From the NCBI RefSeq assembly GCF_000285275.1, contig NZ_CADO01000004.1, positions 1 through 64,000 on the forward strand: 64,000 bases of DNA, in the 5' to 3' direction. Under the pieces are notes generated by a model. It saw nothing but the letters and a program-made list of their open reading frames with translations. It made no database searches and had not been told where the DNA came from. The stretch comes from Acetobacter pasteurianus subsp. pasteurianus LMG 1262 = NBRC 106471. GTDB taxonomy: Bacteria > Pseudomonadota > Alphaproteobacteria > Acetobacterales > Acetobacteraceae. Below, piece after piece: positions 54,733 through 63,983 of this stretch (its first letter is position 1; the number at the start of each line of letters is the position of its first letter). The translations under genes and the position numbers were made by a program.

Positions 54733-55881
54733 TTAGTCCGTTAAAAGTTTTTCGTACATCCGGTGCCGTTTGTACGGCGTGGGAGAAATGCGCTCAATCA
54801 GCTTGCGCAGGCCTTCATGCGTTTCCAGCACCCAACCAAGCTCAATGCTGCGATAAGGCAGCACGTGGCCGCGCTTCATCAGCTCATCAATAATCAGGGC
54901 TGGCAGCATGGCGCGCAGGGCGGTGCCAAGATATTTCCTGCGCACACCCAGCAGCACCACACGTGCAGACCGGAAATCATGACTGACCACGCGTGAGGCC
55001 AGCTTGAGCCAGCCAAGCGGAGAGGGTGCACCACCCAGATCACCACTGATATCAAACATGTTGGGAATAACCAGCGCAATGGCTGCGGGTTCTCCGGCCA
55101 CTTCAGCCAGCACGTACTGTTCTGGCCGCAAGATAGGCTTAAGCGCCTTGAGCAGGCTTTTCACCTCATCCTGCGTAAGGGGAATATTCCCCCATGTATC
55201 AGACCATGCATCATTATAGATCTCACGCAGGATTTCGGCGTCTTCATTCACCTTGTCCTTACGCAGCCCGCGCATGGTAATAGCCCCCAGACGCTGCCGG
55301 ATATTGGCCGGTATCTGGTTTGCGCGTTCGGCAGAAGGACTGGTTTCCATCCGGTAGGACAATAGGTCCACAGCACGCTTAAACCCGGCGGCCTCAACTG
55401 CGGGGCCAAGAATTTTGGGGTGCCACGGTATGCCTATCATGGGGGGCTCATCCTGCCCTTCCACCATAATCCCGGATTCACCATTGCTATTCAGTGTCCA
55501 CGGGCCACGTATGCGCTTAACTTTGCGCAGCTTCAGCCATTGTGTGGCGGCCTCAAGCAATGGGGCCACACACTCCGGCTCCAGCGTATCCAGCGCGCCA
55601 AAAAAACCCGTACGTGGGCCTGGCTGCTTAAGAGCCAAGGCATCTATCTGGGCAGATATACGCCCAATGGGCTTTCCATTCCGCCACGCCAGAAAATAAC
55701 AAGCAAAGCCGTGCTCAAAAAATGGTGCATGCGTGGGTGAAAAAATATCCCGCTGCTCCATATCTAAAGGAGGCACATAACTCGGCAAGCCATCGTAAAG
55801 AAGGCGTGGAAGTTTTATAAAGAGAGAAAGCTGGCGTGAACCCGAAACAGGTGTAACCGTAATCTGAGTGGGGGAAGACAT
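54733..55881 (-). CDS. uncharacterised GNAT-like protein
   Basis: A protein of 382 residues that I cannot assign to a characterised family. It has an N-terminal YVPPLDMEQRDIFSP segment and a middle FFLAWRNGKPIGRI-type strand as in GNAT acetyltransferases, and its C-terminal half again reads like a GNAT fold (VLAEVAGEPAAIALVIPN). It resembles the YghO-like group of double-GNAT proteins. ATG 55881 is used; an upstream in-frame extension would run into the divergent gene. No biochemical role is inferred. Confidence 0.65.
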   Translation of the reverse strand: MSSPTQITVTPVSGSRQLSLFIKLPRLLYDGLPSYVPPLDMEQRDIFSPTHAPFFEHGFACYFLAWRNGKPIGRISAQIDALALKQPGPRTGFFGALDTLEPECVAPLLEAATQWLKLRKVKRIRGPWTLNSNGESGIMVEGQDEPPMIGIPWHPKILGPAVEAAGFKRAVDLLSYRMETSPSAERANQIPANIRQRLGAITMRGLRKDKVNEDAEILREIYNDAWSDTWGNIPLTQDEVKSLLKALKPILRPEQYVLAEVAGEPAAIALVIPNMFDISGDLGGAPSPLGWLKLASRVVSHDFRSARVVLLGVRRKYLGTALRAMLPALIIDELMKRGHVLPYRSIELGWVLETHEGLRKLIERISPTPYKRHRMYEKLLTD

Positions 55882-55954
55882 TGCCACTCCGTTGTGTGAA
55901 AGCCAAAAGCCAGTGGGTGATGCCTTATTACGCAGCATTGGGAAAGGGAAAAGT

Positions 55955-56755
55955 GTGAAAGTTGTTGCGAACGGAAAACACACCGCACGCTCTGTTCTGC
56001 TTACTGGGGCCACCGGCGGAATTGGAATGGAACTGGCCAAACGTTATGCACGGCCGGGCCGGACCCTGATATTATGGGGCAGAAACCCCGAACGCCTGAC
56101 AGAAATTGCCACCACGTGTTGTGCACGCGGTTCTGCTGTTTTTACCCGCCAGATTGATCTGTGTGATGGTGAGGCCGCTCTGGCAGCGTTTGAGGCCGAT
56201 TATGCTGACCATAAGCCTGATCTGGTGATTCTGGGGGCTGGGCTATCTGACATACAGCCATTGGACAGCATGACAGAAGACCCGCAAAAGGTATTACAGC
56301 TTGCGCAGGTGAACTATGCCACGCCCGTAGCCTTGGCCACAGCCGCTGCCCAGAATATGATCCCCAATGGAGGCGGCCATATTGCCCTTATCGGCTCCGT
56401 TGCAGGGTTTTACGAACTACCGTGCTCTCCGGCCTATAGCAGCTCTAAATGTGGGTTGGATTTCTTCGCGCGCGCGGCAGGTCTGGCGTGGGAAGATAAA
56501 GGTGTGGGCCTCACGCTGATTGTGCCGGGCTTTATAGACACCCCCATGAGCCGCAGACTGGAAGGGCCGCGTCCATTTTTGGTTTCAGCCAAAAGTGCTG
56601 CGCGCCGCATTATCCGGGCCATTACAAAAAAAAGAAAAGTTTATATTTTCCCGTGGCCGTTTCGGGTGCTTCGGGTTCTTGAGCGGCTGCTGCCTCAATG
56701 CCTGCGTGAACGCATTTTACGCAGCCTGATTGTCGGCCAGAAAGAGCGACAATAA
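55955..56755 (+). CDS. short-chain dehydrogenase/reductase
   Basis: A 266-residue SDR oxidoreductase with the nucleotide site LLTGATGGIGMELAKRYA, an NAxG-like ILGAGLSD and the catalytic Tyr-Lys pair in PAYSSSKCGLDFF. The GTG at 55955 follows GGAAAGGG and is the likely start; a longer GTG-initiated reading from 55868 would overlap the divergent gene. C-terminal basic and hydrophobic residues may bring it to the membrane. The substrate is unknown; a lipid or sugar role is possible. Confidence 0.8.
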   Translation: MKVVANGKHTARSVLLTGATGGIGMELAKRYARPGRTLILWGRNPERLTEIATTCCARGSAVFTRQIDLCDGEAALAAFEADYADHKPDLVILGAGLSDIQPLDSMTEDPQKVLQLAQVNYATPVALATAAAQNMIPNGGGHIALIGSVAGFYELPCSPAYSSSKCGLDFFARAAGLAWEDKGVGLTLIVPGFIDTPMSRRLEGPRPFLVSAKSAARRIIRAITKKRKVYIFPWPFRVLRVLERLLPQCLRERILRSLIVGQKERQ

Positions 56756-56822
56756 GTTTTTTCCTGAGAGCTTGTGCTGCTTTAAATAAAGTGACGCACA
56801 AGCTTGATGGGGCAGAAAAAGC

Positions 56823-57155
56823 CTAATTATCTCCACCCGGAAGCCTGCCTTTTCCAACCCATAGGATGAGGGGAGGCAGGAAAAAATAAAATGCCATGAT
56901 GAAAATAAGATCTCGCACCAGATAAGCCAGATCAATATGCAGGCCGAAATGGCAAATCAGGTTGGCCAACCCTAGCATAAAACAGACACATAAAAACGCA
57001 CCCGCGCTGGCATAAATGGTCCGGCCAGCGTTTATCTGCTCTACTTTTTCCAGAAAAACATCGGCAAATTTTTTCTGCACAAGCCAAGCCCTTTCTTGCG
57101 AAATGTTTATACCCGGCACGGCAAACCGGAGCCCTAGATATGTGGGCAGCAGCAC
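56823..57155 (-). CDS. small two-helix membrane protein, hypothetical
   Basis: A 110-residue protein with two hydrophobic segments (about 50-65 and 78-100: LCVCFMLGLANLICHF and IFIMAFYFFLPPLILWV) and a soluble N-terminal part. No known domain is recognised. It is coded on the opposite strand from the SDR and ends 67 bases after it. Coding is plausible from the hydrophobic pattern, but not proved. Confidence 0.5.
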   Translation of the reverse strand: MLLPTYLGLRFAVPGINISQERAWLVQKKFADVFLEKVEQINAGRTIYASAGAFLCVCFMLGLANLICHFGLHIDLAYLVRDLIFIMAFYFFLPPLILWVGKGRLPGGDN

Positions 57156-57185
57156 CTTTTACAGATTCGCTGCCCGCAGTATCTT

Positions 57186-57446
57186 TTATTCCGCAAAATT
57201 TGGAAGCGTGATGTTCTGATCTTTTGCCACCTTCTGAATGGCAACCTTGGTCAGGCCCAGCAGATTGGCTGTATCAACAAAGGCAGCATCGGCACTTGCA
57301 CCTGGCGTTGGGGGCAGGGTGACCGTTACAGAAAATTCAATATTCTGGTCCTGCTTTGTAAAGCACAGCTTTGCCTTGGTGCTTCCGTCTTTCTGCACCT
57401 TAACGGAACGCAGAACACCATTCTGTGCTGTTGTGTCATTACTCAC
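57186..57446 (-). CDS. hypothetical protein, 86 residues
   Basis: Short protein of 86 residues with a central KVQKDGSTKAKLCFTKQDQN segment and no recognised domain, signal peptide or membrane helix. GTG 57446 is proposed as start because AAAGGA lies nine bases upstream; an in-frame extension to 57569 would give a Cys/Trp-rich leader that looks unlike coding sequence. It is 30 bases upstream of the small membrane protein gene and may be co-transcribed with it. Confidence 0.6.
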   Translation of the reverse strand: MSNDTTAQNGVLRSVKVQKDGSTKAKLCFTKQDQNIEFSVTVTLPPTPGASADAAFVDTANLLGLTKVAIQKVAKDQNITLPNFAE

Positions 57447-57914
57447 GAGAGTATTCCTTTGCAAAATTATGACAGCGGGAATGTGAACGCAGCAGCCGCA
57501 AGAGGCAACGCTTCTGCCTGCACCCCAGACCACCCAAAATATGCAGACTACCCAAGGATTTCCGAACAAAGATCATGACTCTAACCATGTCAGCTTATGG
57601 CCAGTTCTGGTACCAATACCGCCGTAGGAAGGCTGTACATCCATTATGGATGAGTAGAGACTTTGATCTGAGCGGCCTCTCACTCAGACAAACGGGCAGA
57701 GAACGTTTTTTCCGAATCTGCCAGCTTGTAGAGCTGATTATAGGAATTTGCACAATGAATTGCTGCGTTTGTTAACACCAATACCCAAAACCCAGCACGA
57801 CACTCACCAAACTTTTTGCTTTGATAAGGGCTACACGGGGCATACGAACAAGAGCTGACAACCGCAGTTTTCTGCGGAAAATGTCAAGCATTCTCTTTTA
57901 GATTCGTAGGGAGA
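57447..57914. other. gene-poor stretch before tRNA-Cys
   Basis: About 470 bases without a convincing gene. A 66-codon reading frame at 57575-57775 has no ribosome-binding site or recognisable protein character. The segment probably carries the promoter of the 86-residue hypothetical gene and the downstream end of the tRNA transcript. Confidence 0.5.
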
Positions 57915-57988
57915 TGGAGGTCTGGGCGGGAATCGAACCCACATTCGCGGATTTGCAGTCCGCTGCATCACCATTCTGCCACCAGACC
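57915..57988 (-). tRNA. tRNA-Cys(GCA)
   Basis: On the minus strand the sequence begins GGTCTGG and ends CCAGACC-T-CCA, forming a perfect 7-bp acceptor stem with encoded CCA. The anticodon arm GCGGACTGCAAATCCGC carries GCA, and GGTTCGATTCC supplies the T loop. Total length is 74 bases including CCA. Confidence 0.97.
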
Positions 57989-58204
57989 ATCGGGTGATGG
58001 GGTGCCTTATCTCCTGTTCTGGCGCATTGGTCAAGCCGTTGTGTTGTGCGAATTTTAAATCAGTGTGTCACAAAATGTTTTGCCCTTGATCTGGCAGGAA
58101 CCGCAAAGGGCATAAACCTTAACCGCAAGGGATGGGAAAACGTGACATTTCAGGCCGCAAGACAGCAGAATTCCTACCCGATGCCGTATCCAAAAGATAA
58201 AGAT

Positions 58205-58858
58205 ATGGAAACAGCACGTAACCTAATGGTGGACGATCAGCTTCGCCCTTCAGAAATTACAAACCTCTCATTACTGTCGGTCATGCGGGAATTGCCCCGT
58301 GAATGTTGTGTTATGCCCGACCAGCACTCTGTTGCTTATGCAGATATCACGCTCCCTCTGGGGCAGGGGCGTGTTTTGCCACAACCGTTGCTTACAGCAC
58401 GCCTCGTGCAGGCCGTTATGCCGGCAGAAAAGGCGCGGGTTCTTGTTGTGGGGGCAGCCACCGGATACACGGCTGCACTTTTTGCTGCTCTTGGCGCCAA
58501 TGTTACTGCGCTTGAATCAAATACACGTCTGGCCGAACAGGGGCAGCTCTTTTGCCAGCAAGAAGCCCTTAGCGTTTCATGGGTCATCGCCCCTCTCAAC
58601 GAGGGAGCAGCAGGCAATGCACCTTATGATGTTATTTATTTTGATGGTGCCATTCTGCGTTTCCCTGCCTTTTGTGCCGCACAACTTGCTGCGTCCGGCA
58701 CTATGGCTGGCGTAATGGCCTCTCCCAACAAATTGGCAAAAGCCTTTATCGCCATGAGAGAGCCTAAAAGTGCATCCAGTTTTATTGTCACTAACCTTTT
58801 TGAAACACAGCTTCCCTTACTGCCAGATCTTGCCGCACCCATTACTTTTGAATTTTAG
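58205..58858 (+). CDS. protein-L-isoaspartate O-methyltransferase family
   Basis: A 217-residue methyltransferase of the PCMT family. The N-terminal ARNLMVDDQLRPSEI motif and the SAM-binding VLVVGAATGYTAALFAALG motif are conserved, with PYDVIYFDGA following. PCMT repairs isoaspartyl residues, but the branch found before tolC in alphaproteobacteria lacks a proven substrate. Start at ATG 58205 or 58181 is possible; the in-frame extension to 58046 has no protein character. Confidence 0.83.
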   Translation: METARNLMVDDQLRPSEITNLSLLSVMRELPRECCVMPDQHSVAYADITLPLGQGRVLPQPLLTARLVQAVMPAEKARVLVVGAATGYTAALFAALGANVTALESNTRLAEQGQLFCQQEALSVSWVIAPLNEGAAGNAPYDVIYFDGAILRFPAFCAAQLAASGTMAGVMASPNKLAKAFIAMREPKSASSFIVTNLFETQLPLLPDLAAPITFEF

Positions 58859-58895
58859 AAATAAACTTTTAGAAAGATATTCTGCCGCACCTGAT

Positions 58896-58907
58896 TACAA
58901 ATTTGTA
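58896..58907. promoter_or_regulatory. palindrome ahead of tolC
   Basis: Perfect 12-bp palindrome TACAAATTTGTA, 71 bases before the tolC ATG and in the intergenic gap after the methyltransferase. It could be a regulator-binding site. No adjacent regulator gene exists. Confidence 0.3.
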
Positions 58908-58978
58908 GAAATAGGTTCAGTATCGTGGCATGAGCAGTGCCTTAAGCGGCAATACGGTAACTGAATCAGGAGTATCAG

Positions 58979-60418
58979 ATGCGGCGTATTTGCGGAGCAG
59001 GGGTAGGTATGGCTGTTTTGCTATGCAGTTCCACTGCATGGGGACAGAAATACGATGGCAGCGGTTCGCCAACCTTTGTGCCACATACGTTGCAGGAAGC
59101 GCTTGCCGCAGCCTATCTGACAAACCCAACCCTTCAGGAAGCGCGCGCCACCTTACGTGCTACAGATGAGCAGGTGCCAACCGCCTTGGCAGGCTGGCGG
59201 CCCACTGTAACTGGCACGGTAGGACTTTCTTATTATAAGGGCTCAAACGATTATCAAGGGGAAGCAGATCAACCATCTTCTGGATATCTCCGCAAATATA
59301 ATACTCCAGGTTATGCGGCTGGCGTAAGCGTTAACCAGCCTTTGTATACGGGTGGCAAAACAACAGCCTCCACACATCAGGCTGTCAACAAGGTTATGGC
59401 AGCCCGTGCACATCTGATTTCCGCTGAACAGCAAGTGTTCAAGCAGGTTGTGAATGCATATGTGTCGGTTATCGAAGATGAACAGCTTTTACAGTTGAAC
59501 ATCAACAACGAACGCGTGCTTCAACAACAGCTTCGCGCAACGAATGAACGCTTCCGTGTAGGGGAAATTACCCGCACAGACGTTGCGCAGGCTGAATCTG
59601 CCTATGCAACAGCCAAGGCTACCCGCCAGCAATCTGAAGGCACACTTCAAACTGCGCAGGCCACATATATGCAAATTGTGGGCATGGCACCGCCACCTAA
59701 TCTGGTGCCGCCGCAGCCGCTGGTATTGCCTGTTAAAAATGAACAGATGGCAGCAGCATTAGCCGTTAAAAACAACCCGGATGTTATCAACGCACTTTTT
59801 ACTGAATCTTCTCAAAAAGATGCCGTAGCTGTGGCAATGGCAGCCATTATGCCCAAAGTTTCCGCCACTTTGGCCTATCAGCGCTCTGTTAACCAAAGCC
59901 TGAACAACCAGATTGACGAAAACAAATACGCCATCATCAACTTCAATATCCCGGTTTATCAGGGTGGCTCAGAATATTCAGCCGTGCGGCAAGCCAAGCA
60001 GCAGGCGCAAGCAGCACACCGTGAAGTTGATGTGCAGCGCAGAACAGCCGCGCAGGATGCTGTTTCAAACTGGCAGAAACTGGTCGCCTATCAGGCCGCA
60101 ATCAACAGTAACCGCGCCGCTATTCAGGCAGGCACCGTGGCCTTGGATGGGGTGGAACGGCAAGCTATTGTCGGCACCAGCACAACGCTAGAAGTCTTGC
60201 AGCAACAGCAAACTCTGTTACAGGCACAGGTGGCCCTTGTACAAAGCCTGAGCAATATGGTGCTGACTTCGTACAACGTTGCAGCCGCCATTGGCCGCCT
60301 GACGGCAGCCGATCTCAAGTTGAATGTTCCTCTTTATGATGACAAAGCTTACTATAACGCTGTAAAAGACCGTCTATGGGGGCTGAACGATTATGCGGTC
60401 AGCCAGCCAGGACGCTAA
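58979..60418 (+). CDS. tolC: TolC-family outer-membrane efflux protein
   Basis: A 479-residue outer-membrane channel with a signal peptide (to about residue 22) and two TolC repeats of long coiled-coil helices with intervening strands, including the typical NPTLQEARATLRATDEQV segment and VNQPLYTGGKT motif. It is the outer-membrane exit for tripartite efflux and type I secretion. Ribosome-binding site CAGGAG precedes ATG 58979. Its inner-membrane partners are not in the window. Confidence 0.92.
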   Translation: MRRICGAGVGMAVLLCSSTAWGQKYDGSGSPTFVPHTLQEALAAAYLTNPTLQEARATLRATDEQVPTALAGWRPTVTGTVGLSYYKGSNDYQGEADQPSSGYLRKYNTPGYAAGVSVNQPLYTGGKTTASTHQAVNKVMAARAHLISAEQQVFKQVVNAYVSVIEDEQLLQLNINNERVLQQQLRATNERFRVGEITRTDVAQAESAYATAKATRQQSEGTLQTAQATYMQIVGMAPPPNLVPPQPLVLPVKNEQMAAALAVKNNPDVINALFTESSQKDAVAVAMAAIMPKVSATLAYQRSVNQSLNNQIDENKYAIINFNIPVYQGGSEYSAVRQAKQQAQAAHREVDVQRRTAAQDAVSNWQKLVAYQAAINSNRAAIQAGTVALDGVERQAIVGTSTTLEVLQQQQTLLQAQVALVQSLSNMVLTSYNVAAAIGRLTAADLKLNVPLYDDKAYYNAVKDRLWGLNDYAVSQPGR

Positions 60419-60454
60419 AAGCTGAACAGCAAGGGTAAGGGCAGGGGTTATTGT

Positions 60455-61096
60455 ATGGCATCGTCACAGGATCCATCTGAAGGTACAGGTAAATCAGTAG
60501 CAGATGTGCTGTCTTCTATCCGGCAGACCCTGCATGATGAGCATCTGGCAGCCATGGCTCCCCCTTCTTCAGACACAGACTCCGCTGAGGGTGATGAAGA
60601 CGATGATATGCTGGTTCTTTCACCTTCCATGATGGAAGGACTTGTGCAGGAAACACAGCCGGATCATCACGCCAGCCAGCCCGACAATTCGGCTCATCAT
60701 CCAGTCAATATGGGAGAAGACGCGGCTCTTGTGCAGTCATCACCTATCGCTCATGATGACGGTATCCTATCCGTAACTGATCTGAGACAGATCCCGCTAA
60801 CTGAAAAGGCAGAACACGATATGTCTGGTCCTCTCCCAATCCCCCTGAATGACGAAACCATGTCAGATACATCAAATTCATTCGCTGTTCTGCAGAAAAC
60901 CCTGCAGGATAAGTATCTAAGAGAGCATGAGGAGAGAAAAGTGGCTATTTCACATGAAGGGTCTCTGACTGTTGAAGATATCGTGCGCCAGGAAGTGCGC
61001 GTGTTCCTTAAAAAGTGGCTGGATGCACATCTTGCAGGCATCGTGCAGGCTGCTGTCCGTAAGGAAGTGGAACGTCTGACGCAGCGCGGTCTGTAA
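60455..61096 (+). CDS. PopZ-like DUF2497 protein
   Basis: A 213-residue acidic protein of the DUF2497/PopZ type. The N-terminal SVADVLSSIRQTLHDE helix and the C-terminal helix-rich oligomerisation region (VEDIVRQEVRVFLKKWLDAH, then GIVQAAVRKEVERL) match PopZ-like proteins; the middle is low-complexity, acidic and Ser/Pro-rich, as expected for a condensate-forming protein. PopZ anchors the chromosome and polarity factors at the pole. The symbol is withheld because the sequence is short of full identity. It follows tolC by 36 bases, and a hairpin terminator follows. Confidence 0.8.
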   Translation: MASSQDPSEGTGKSVADVLSSIRQTLHDEHLAAMAPPSSDTDSAEGDEDDDMLVLSPSMMEGLVQETQPDHHASQPDNSAHHPVNMGEDAALVQSSPIAHDDGILSVTDLRQIPLTEKAEHDMSGPLPIPLNDETMSDTSNSFAVLQKTLQDKYLREHEERKVAISHEGSLTVEDIVRQEVRVFLKKWLDAHLAGIVQAAVRKEVERLTQRGL

Positions 61097-61184
61097 TACC
61101 GGAAAACAGACACGCCGTTACTGGGTGAACGCACACATTTCAGTAACGGGTGCGCTGCTTAAAACCGGATGATTGCTCTGCAAA

Positions 61185-61216
61185 GGCGGAGGCAGTACAT
61201 GCCTGCCGCCTTTTTT
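61185..61216 (+). terminator. hairpin terminator before valS
   Basis: GGCGGAGGCA and TGCCTGCCGCC form a stem with one bulge and a GTACA loop (61185-61210), directly followed by six T residues (61211-61216). It has all marks of a rho-independent terminator. It lies 22 bases ahead of the valS ATG, so it ends transcription from tolC-popZ or acts as an attenuator for valS. Confidence 0.8.
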
Positions 61217-61237
61217 ACGTTGTGTGGTGGAATACAT

Positions 61238-63931
61238 ATGCTGAACAAGTCTTTTGAGCCGGCCCAGATAGAAACACGCCTGTACGAATTATGGGAAAGC
61301 AGAAAGGCATTTTCTGCACAGCCCAACAGCGGCAAAAAGCCGTTCACCATTATGATTCCACCGCCGAATGTTACCGGCACCCTGCACATGGGCCATGCCC
61401 TGACCATGACATTGCAGGACACTCTTATCCGCTGGAAGCGCATGCAGGGGTTTGATACCCTGTGGCAGCCCGGTACAGACCACGCAGGCATTGCCACCCA
61501 GATGGTGGTGGAACGCACCTTGGCCACCGAAGGCAAAACCCGTCAGGAAATGGGCCGCGATGCGTTTATCGAACGCGTGTGGGAATGGAAAGAGCAGTCC
61601 GGCGGCGGCATTACCAAACAGCTGCGCCGCCTTGGGGCGTCGCTCGATTGGCCGCGTGAACGCTTCACGATGGATGAAGGCCTTTCCCGCGCGGTGCGGG
61701 AAGTATTTGTAACTCTTTACAACGAAGGGCTGATTTATCGTGACCGCCGGTTGGTGAACTGGGACCCGGTTTTCCGCTCCGCCATTTCCGATCTGGAAGT
61801 GGAAAGCAAGGATGTTGCCGGTAACCTGTGGTATATCCGCTACCCAGTTGAAGGTGCCGGGGATGCAACAATTACGGTTGCCACCACGCGACCAGAAACC
61901 ATGCTGGGTGATACTGCGGTAGCTGTTCACCCAGAAGATGAACGCTATAAAAACCTGATTGGCAAATCCGTTCGCCTGCCACTCACCGGCCGTCTGATCC
62001 CGATTGTTGCGGATGAACATTCGGACCCGGAAAAAGGCACGGGTGCGGTTAAAATTACCCCTGCGCACGATTTTAACGACTTCGAAGTCGGCCGCCGCCA
62101 CAACCTGCCCATGATCTCTGTTCTGGACGATCAGGCCCGTGTTGTGCTGGACGAAATTGAGCAGGACCTGAGCGCTGTTGAAGGGTTGGCCGACCCAGCC
62201 TTTGTGCGCAGCCTGTCTGGCCTTTCCCGCGAGGAAGCACGCAAAACCATTGTTGCCCGTCTGGAAGAAGATGGCTGGCTGGAAAAAATCGAACCCCATC
62301 GCCACCAGGTACCACATGCTGAACGTGGCGGTGCGGTTATTGAACCACGCCTGACCACACAGTGGTATTGCGATGCCGGTAAGCTTTCTGGCCCAGCAGT
62401 GGAGGCCATTACATCTGGCCGCGCCAGCTTTATTCCCAAACAGTGGGAAAACACCTTCTTTGCATGGATGCGTGATATCCAGCCTTGGTGCATTTCGCGC
62501 CAGCTTTGGTGGGGCCACCGTATTCCGGCATGGTACGGGCCGGATGAACACGTGTTTGTGGCGCATGATGACGCCGATGCACAGGCACAGGCCAACGCCC
62601 ATTACGGCAAGCCCGTAGAACTGCGGCGTGATGAAGACGTGCTGGATACGTGGTTTTCTTCCGCTCTGTGGCCGTTTTCCACACTTGGCTGGCCAGATAA
62701 AACACCAGAACTCGCCCGCTATTACCCCACTGATGTGCTGGTAACAGGCTTTGATATTATCTTCTTCTGGGTTGCCCGGATGATGATGATGGGCCAGCAC
62801 TTCATGCACGATGTGCCGTTCCGCAACATCTTCATTCATGGCCTTGTGCGCGATGAGCACGGGCAGAAGATGTCTAAAAGCAAAGGCAACGGTATTGATC
62901 CGCTGGAACTGATTGATCAGTACGGTGCAGACGCCATGCGCTTTACCATTTGCGCGCTTACCGGCATTGGCCGAGATGTCAAACTGGGCCGCAAACGGGT
63001 GGAAGACTACCGCGCGTTCATCACCAAGCTCTGGAACGCTGCACGCTTCTGCGAAATGAACGGCGTTAAACCTGTAGAAGGGTTTGACCCAGCAACCGTG
63101 AAATCTCCGCTAGGGCGGTGGATTATCGCGGAAGCTGCTGCTGCCATTACGGAAGCAACACGGGCGCTGGATTCCTACCGTTTTGATGAATACGCGCTCA
63201 GCTGCTACCGCTTTGTATGGAACCGCTTCTGTGACTGGTTCCTGGAATTTGCAAAGCCCGTATTCAACTCCACAGATGAAGCCGAAGCAGCCGAAATTCG
63301 CGCGGTAGCAGCTTATGTTCTGGGTGTTATCCTGCGTCTGCTGCAACCTGTTATTCCGTTTGTAACGGATACGCTGTGGCATTCCTTTGGATATGGGGAA
63401 GAAGGCAGCCTTATTTCTGCAAGCTGGCCAGAACCTGTTGTACCTGCCGGAGCAGAAGCCGCTCAGGCAGAGTGCGATCAGATTATCCGCCTGATTACGG
63501 AAATCCGCACGGTGCGCGCTGAAATGAACGTGCCGCCAGCACAGAAGGCCCCGGTCTTTTTGAAAGACGCCTTGCCGCAAACATTGGAGCACGCGCAGCG
63601 TTGGCAGGAAGCCATTGGCCGTATGGCGCGCGTTTCGGAAGTTGCACCGTTGCAGGGGGATATTCCGCATGGTTCTGCGCAGGCTGTGGTGGATGAGGCA
63701 ACCCTTATTATCCCGCTGGCAGGGCTGATTGATCTGGATGCCGAACGTGCGCGCCTGAAAAAGGAACTGGGCAAGGCGGAAGATGAAGTTGCCAAAACCG
63801 AAAAGAAACTTGGCAACGAAAACTTCGTCACGCGCGCCAAACCAGAAGTGGTGCAGGAAATGCGGGAGCGCCTGGAAGCACAGCAGGGTGAATGTGTGCG
63901 CCTGAAGGCCGCTCTGTCTCGTATCGGGTAA
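61238..63931 (+). CDS. valS: valyl-tRNA synthetase
   Basis: An 897-residue class I synthetase that attaches valine to tRNA-Val and edits Thr. The HIGH-type motif (NVTGTLHMGHAL), editing (CP1) domain, KMSKS (GQKMSKSKGNGIDP), anticodon-binding domain and C-terminal coiled coil (ERARLKKELGKAEDEVAKTE) are all present. ATG 61238 is preferred; an earlier in-frame ATG at 61169 would place the terminator hairpin inside the coding region. Confidence 0.96.
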   Translation: MLNKSFEPAQIETRLYELWESRKAFSAQPNSGKKPFTIMIPPPNVTGTLHMGHALTMTLQDTLIRWKRMQGFDTLWQPGTDHAGIATQMVVERTLATEGKTRQEMGRDAFIERVWEWKEQSGGGITKQLRRLGASLDWPRERFTMDEGLSRAVREVFVTLYNEGLIYRDRRLVNWDPVFRSAISDLEVESKDVAGNLWYIRYPVEGAGDATITVATTRPETMLGDTAVAVHPEDERYKNLIGKSVRLPLTGRLIPIVADEHSDPEKGTGAVKITPAHDFNDFEVGRRHNLPMISVLDDQARVVLDEIEQDLSAVEGLADPAFVRSLSGLSREEARKTIVARLEEDGWLEKIEPHRHQVPHAERGGAVIEPRLTTQWYCDAGKLSGPAVEAITSGRASFIPKQWENTFFAWMRDIQPWCISRQLWWGHRIPAWYGPDEHVFVAHDDADAQAQANAHYGKPVELRRDEDVLDTWFSSALWPFSTLGWPDKTPELARYYPTDVLVTGFDIIFFWVARMMMMGQHFMHDVPFRNIFIHGLVRDEHGQKMSKSKGNGIDPLELIDQYGADAMRFTICALTGIGRDVKLGRKRVEDYRAFITKLWNAARFCEMNGVKPVEGFDPATVKSPLGRWIIAEAAAAITEATRALDSYRFDEYALSCYRFVWNRFCDWFLEFAKPVFNSTDEAEAAEIRAVAAYVLGVILRLLQPVIPFVTDTLWHSFGYGEEGSLISASWPEPVVPAGAEAAQAECDQIIRLITEIRTVRAEMNVPPAQKAPVFLKDALPQTLEHAQRWQEAIGRMARVSEVAPLQGDIPHGSAQAVVDEATLIIPLAGLIDLDAERARLKKELGKAEDEVAKTEKKLGNENFVTRAKPEVVQEMRERLEAQQGECVRLKAALSRIG

Positions 63932-63949
63932 CAACCGCGCGAGACGATA

Positions 63950-63983
63950 TAGCCTGCTGGCTTAATTGCTGGCAGGCTATTTT
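63950..63983 (+). terminator. terminator after valS
   Basis: Inverted repeat TAGCCTGCT (63950-63958) and GGCAGGCTA (63971-63979), a 9-bp stem with one wobble, then a TTTT tract (63980-63983), 19 bases after the valS stop. A typical short rho-independent terminator. Confidence 0.7.

Noticed and set aside
57575-57775. A 66-codon frame between the hypothetical gene and the tRNA
   Set aside because: No ribosome-binding site, no recognisable motif and unlike codon use to neighbours.
61289-62860. A 523-codon open frame on the minus strand opposite valS
   Set aside because: It lies entirely within the valS gene, has no recognisable domain and a His/Asn/Gly-rich composition typical of an antisense frame of a GC-rich gene.
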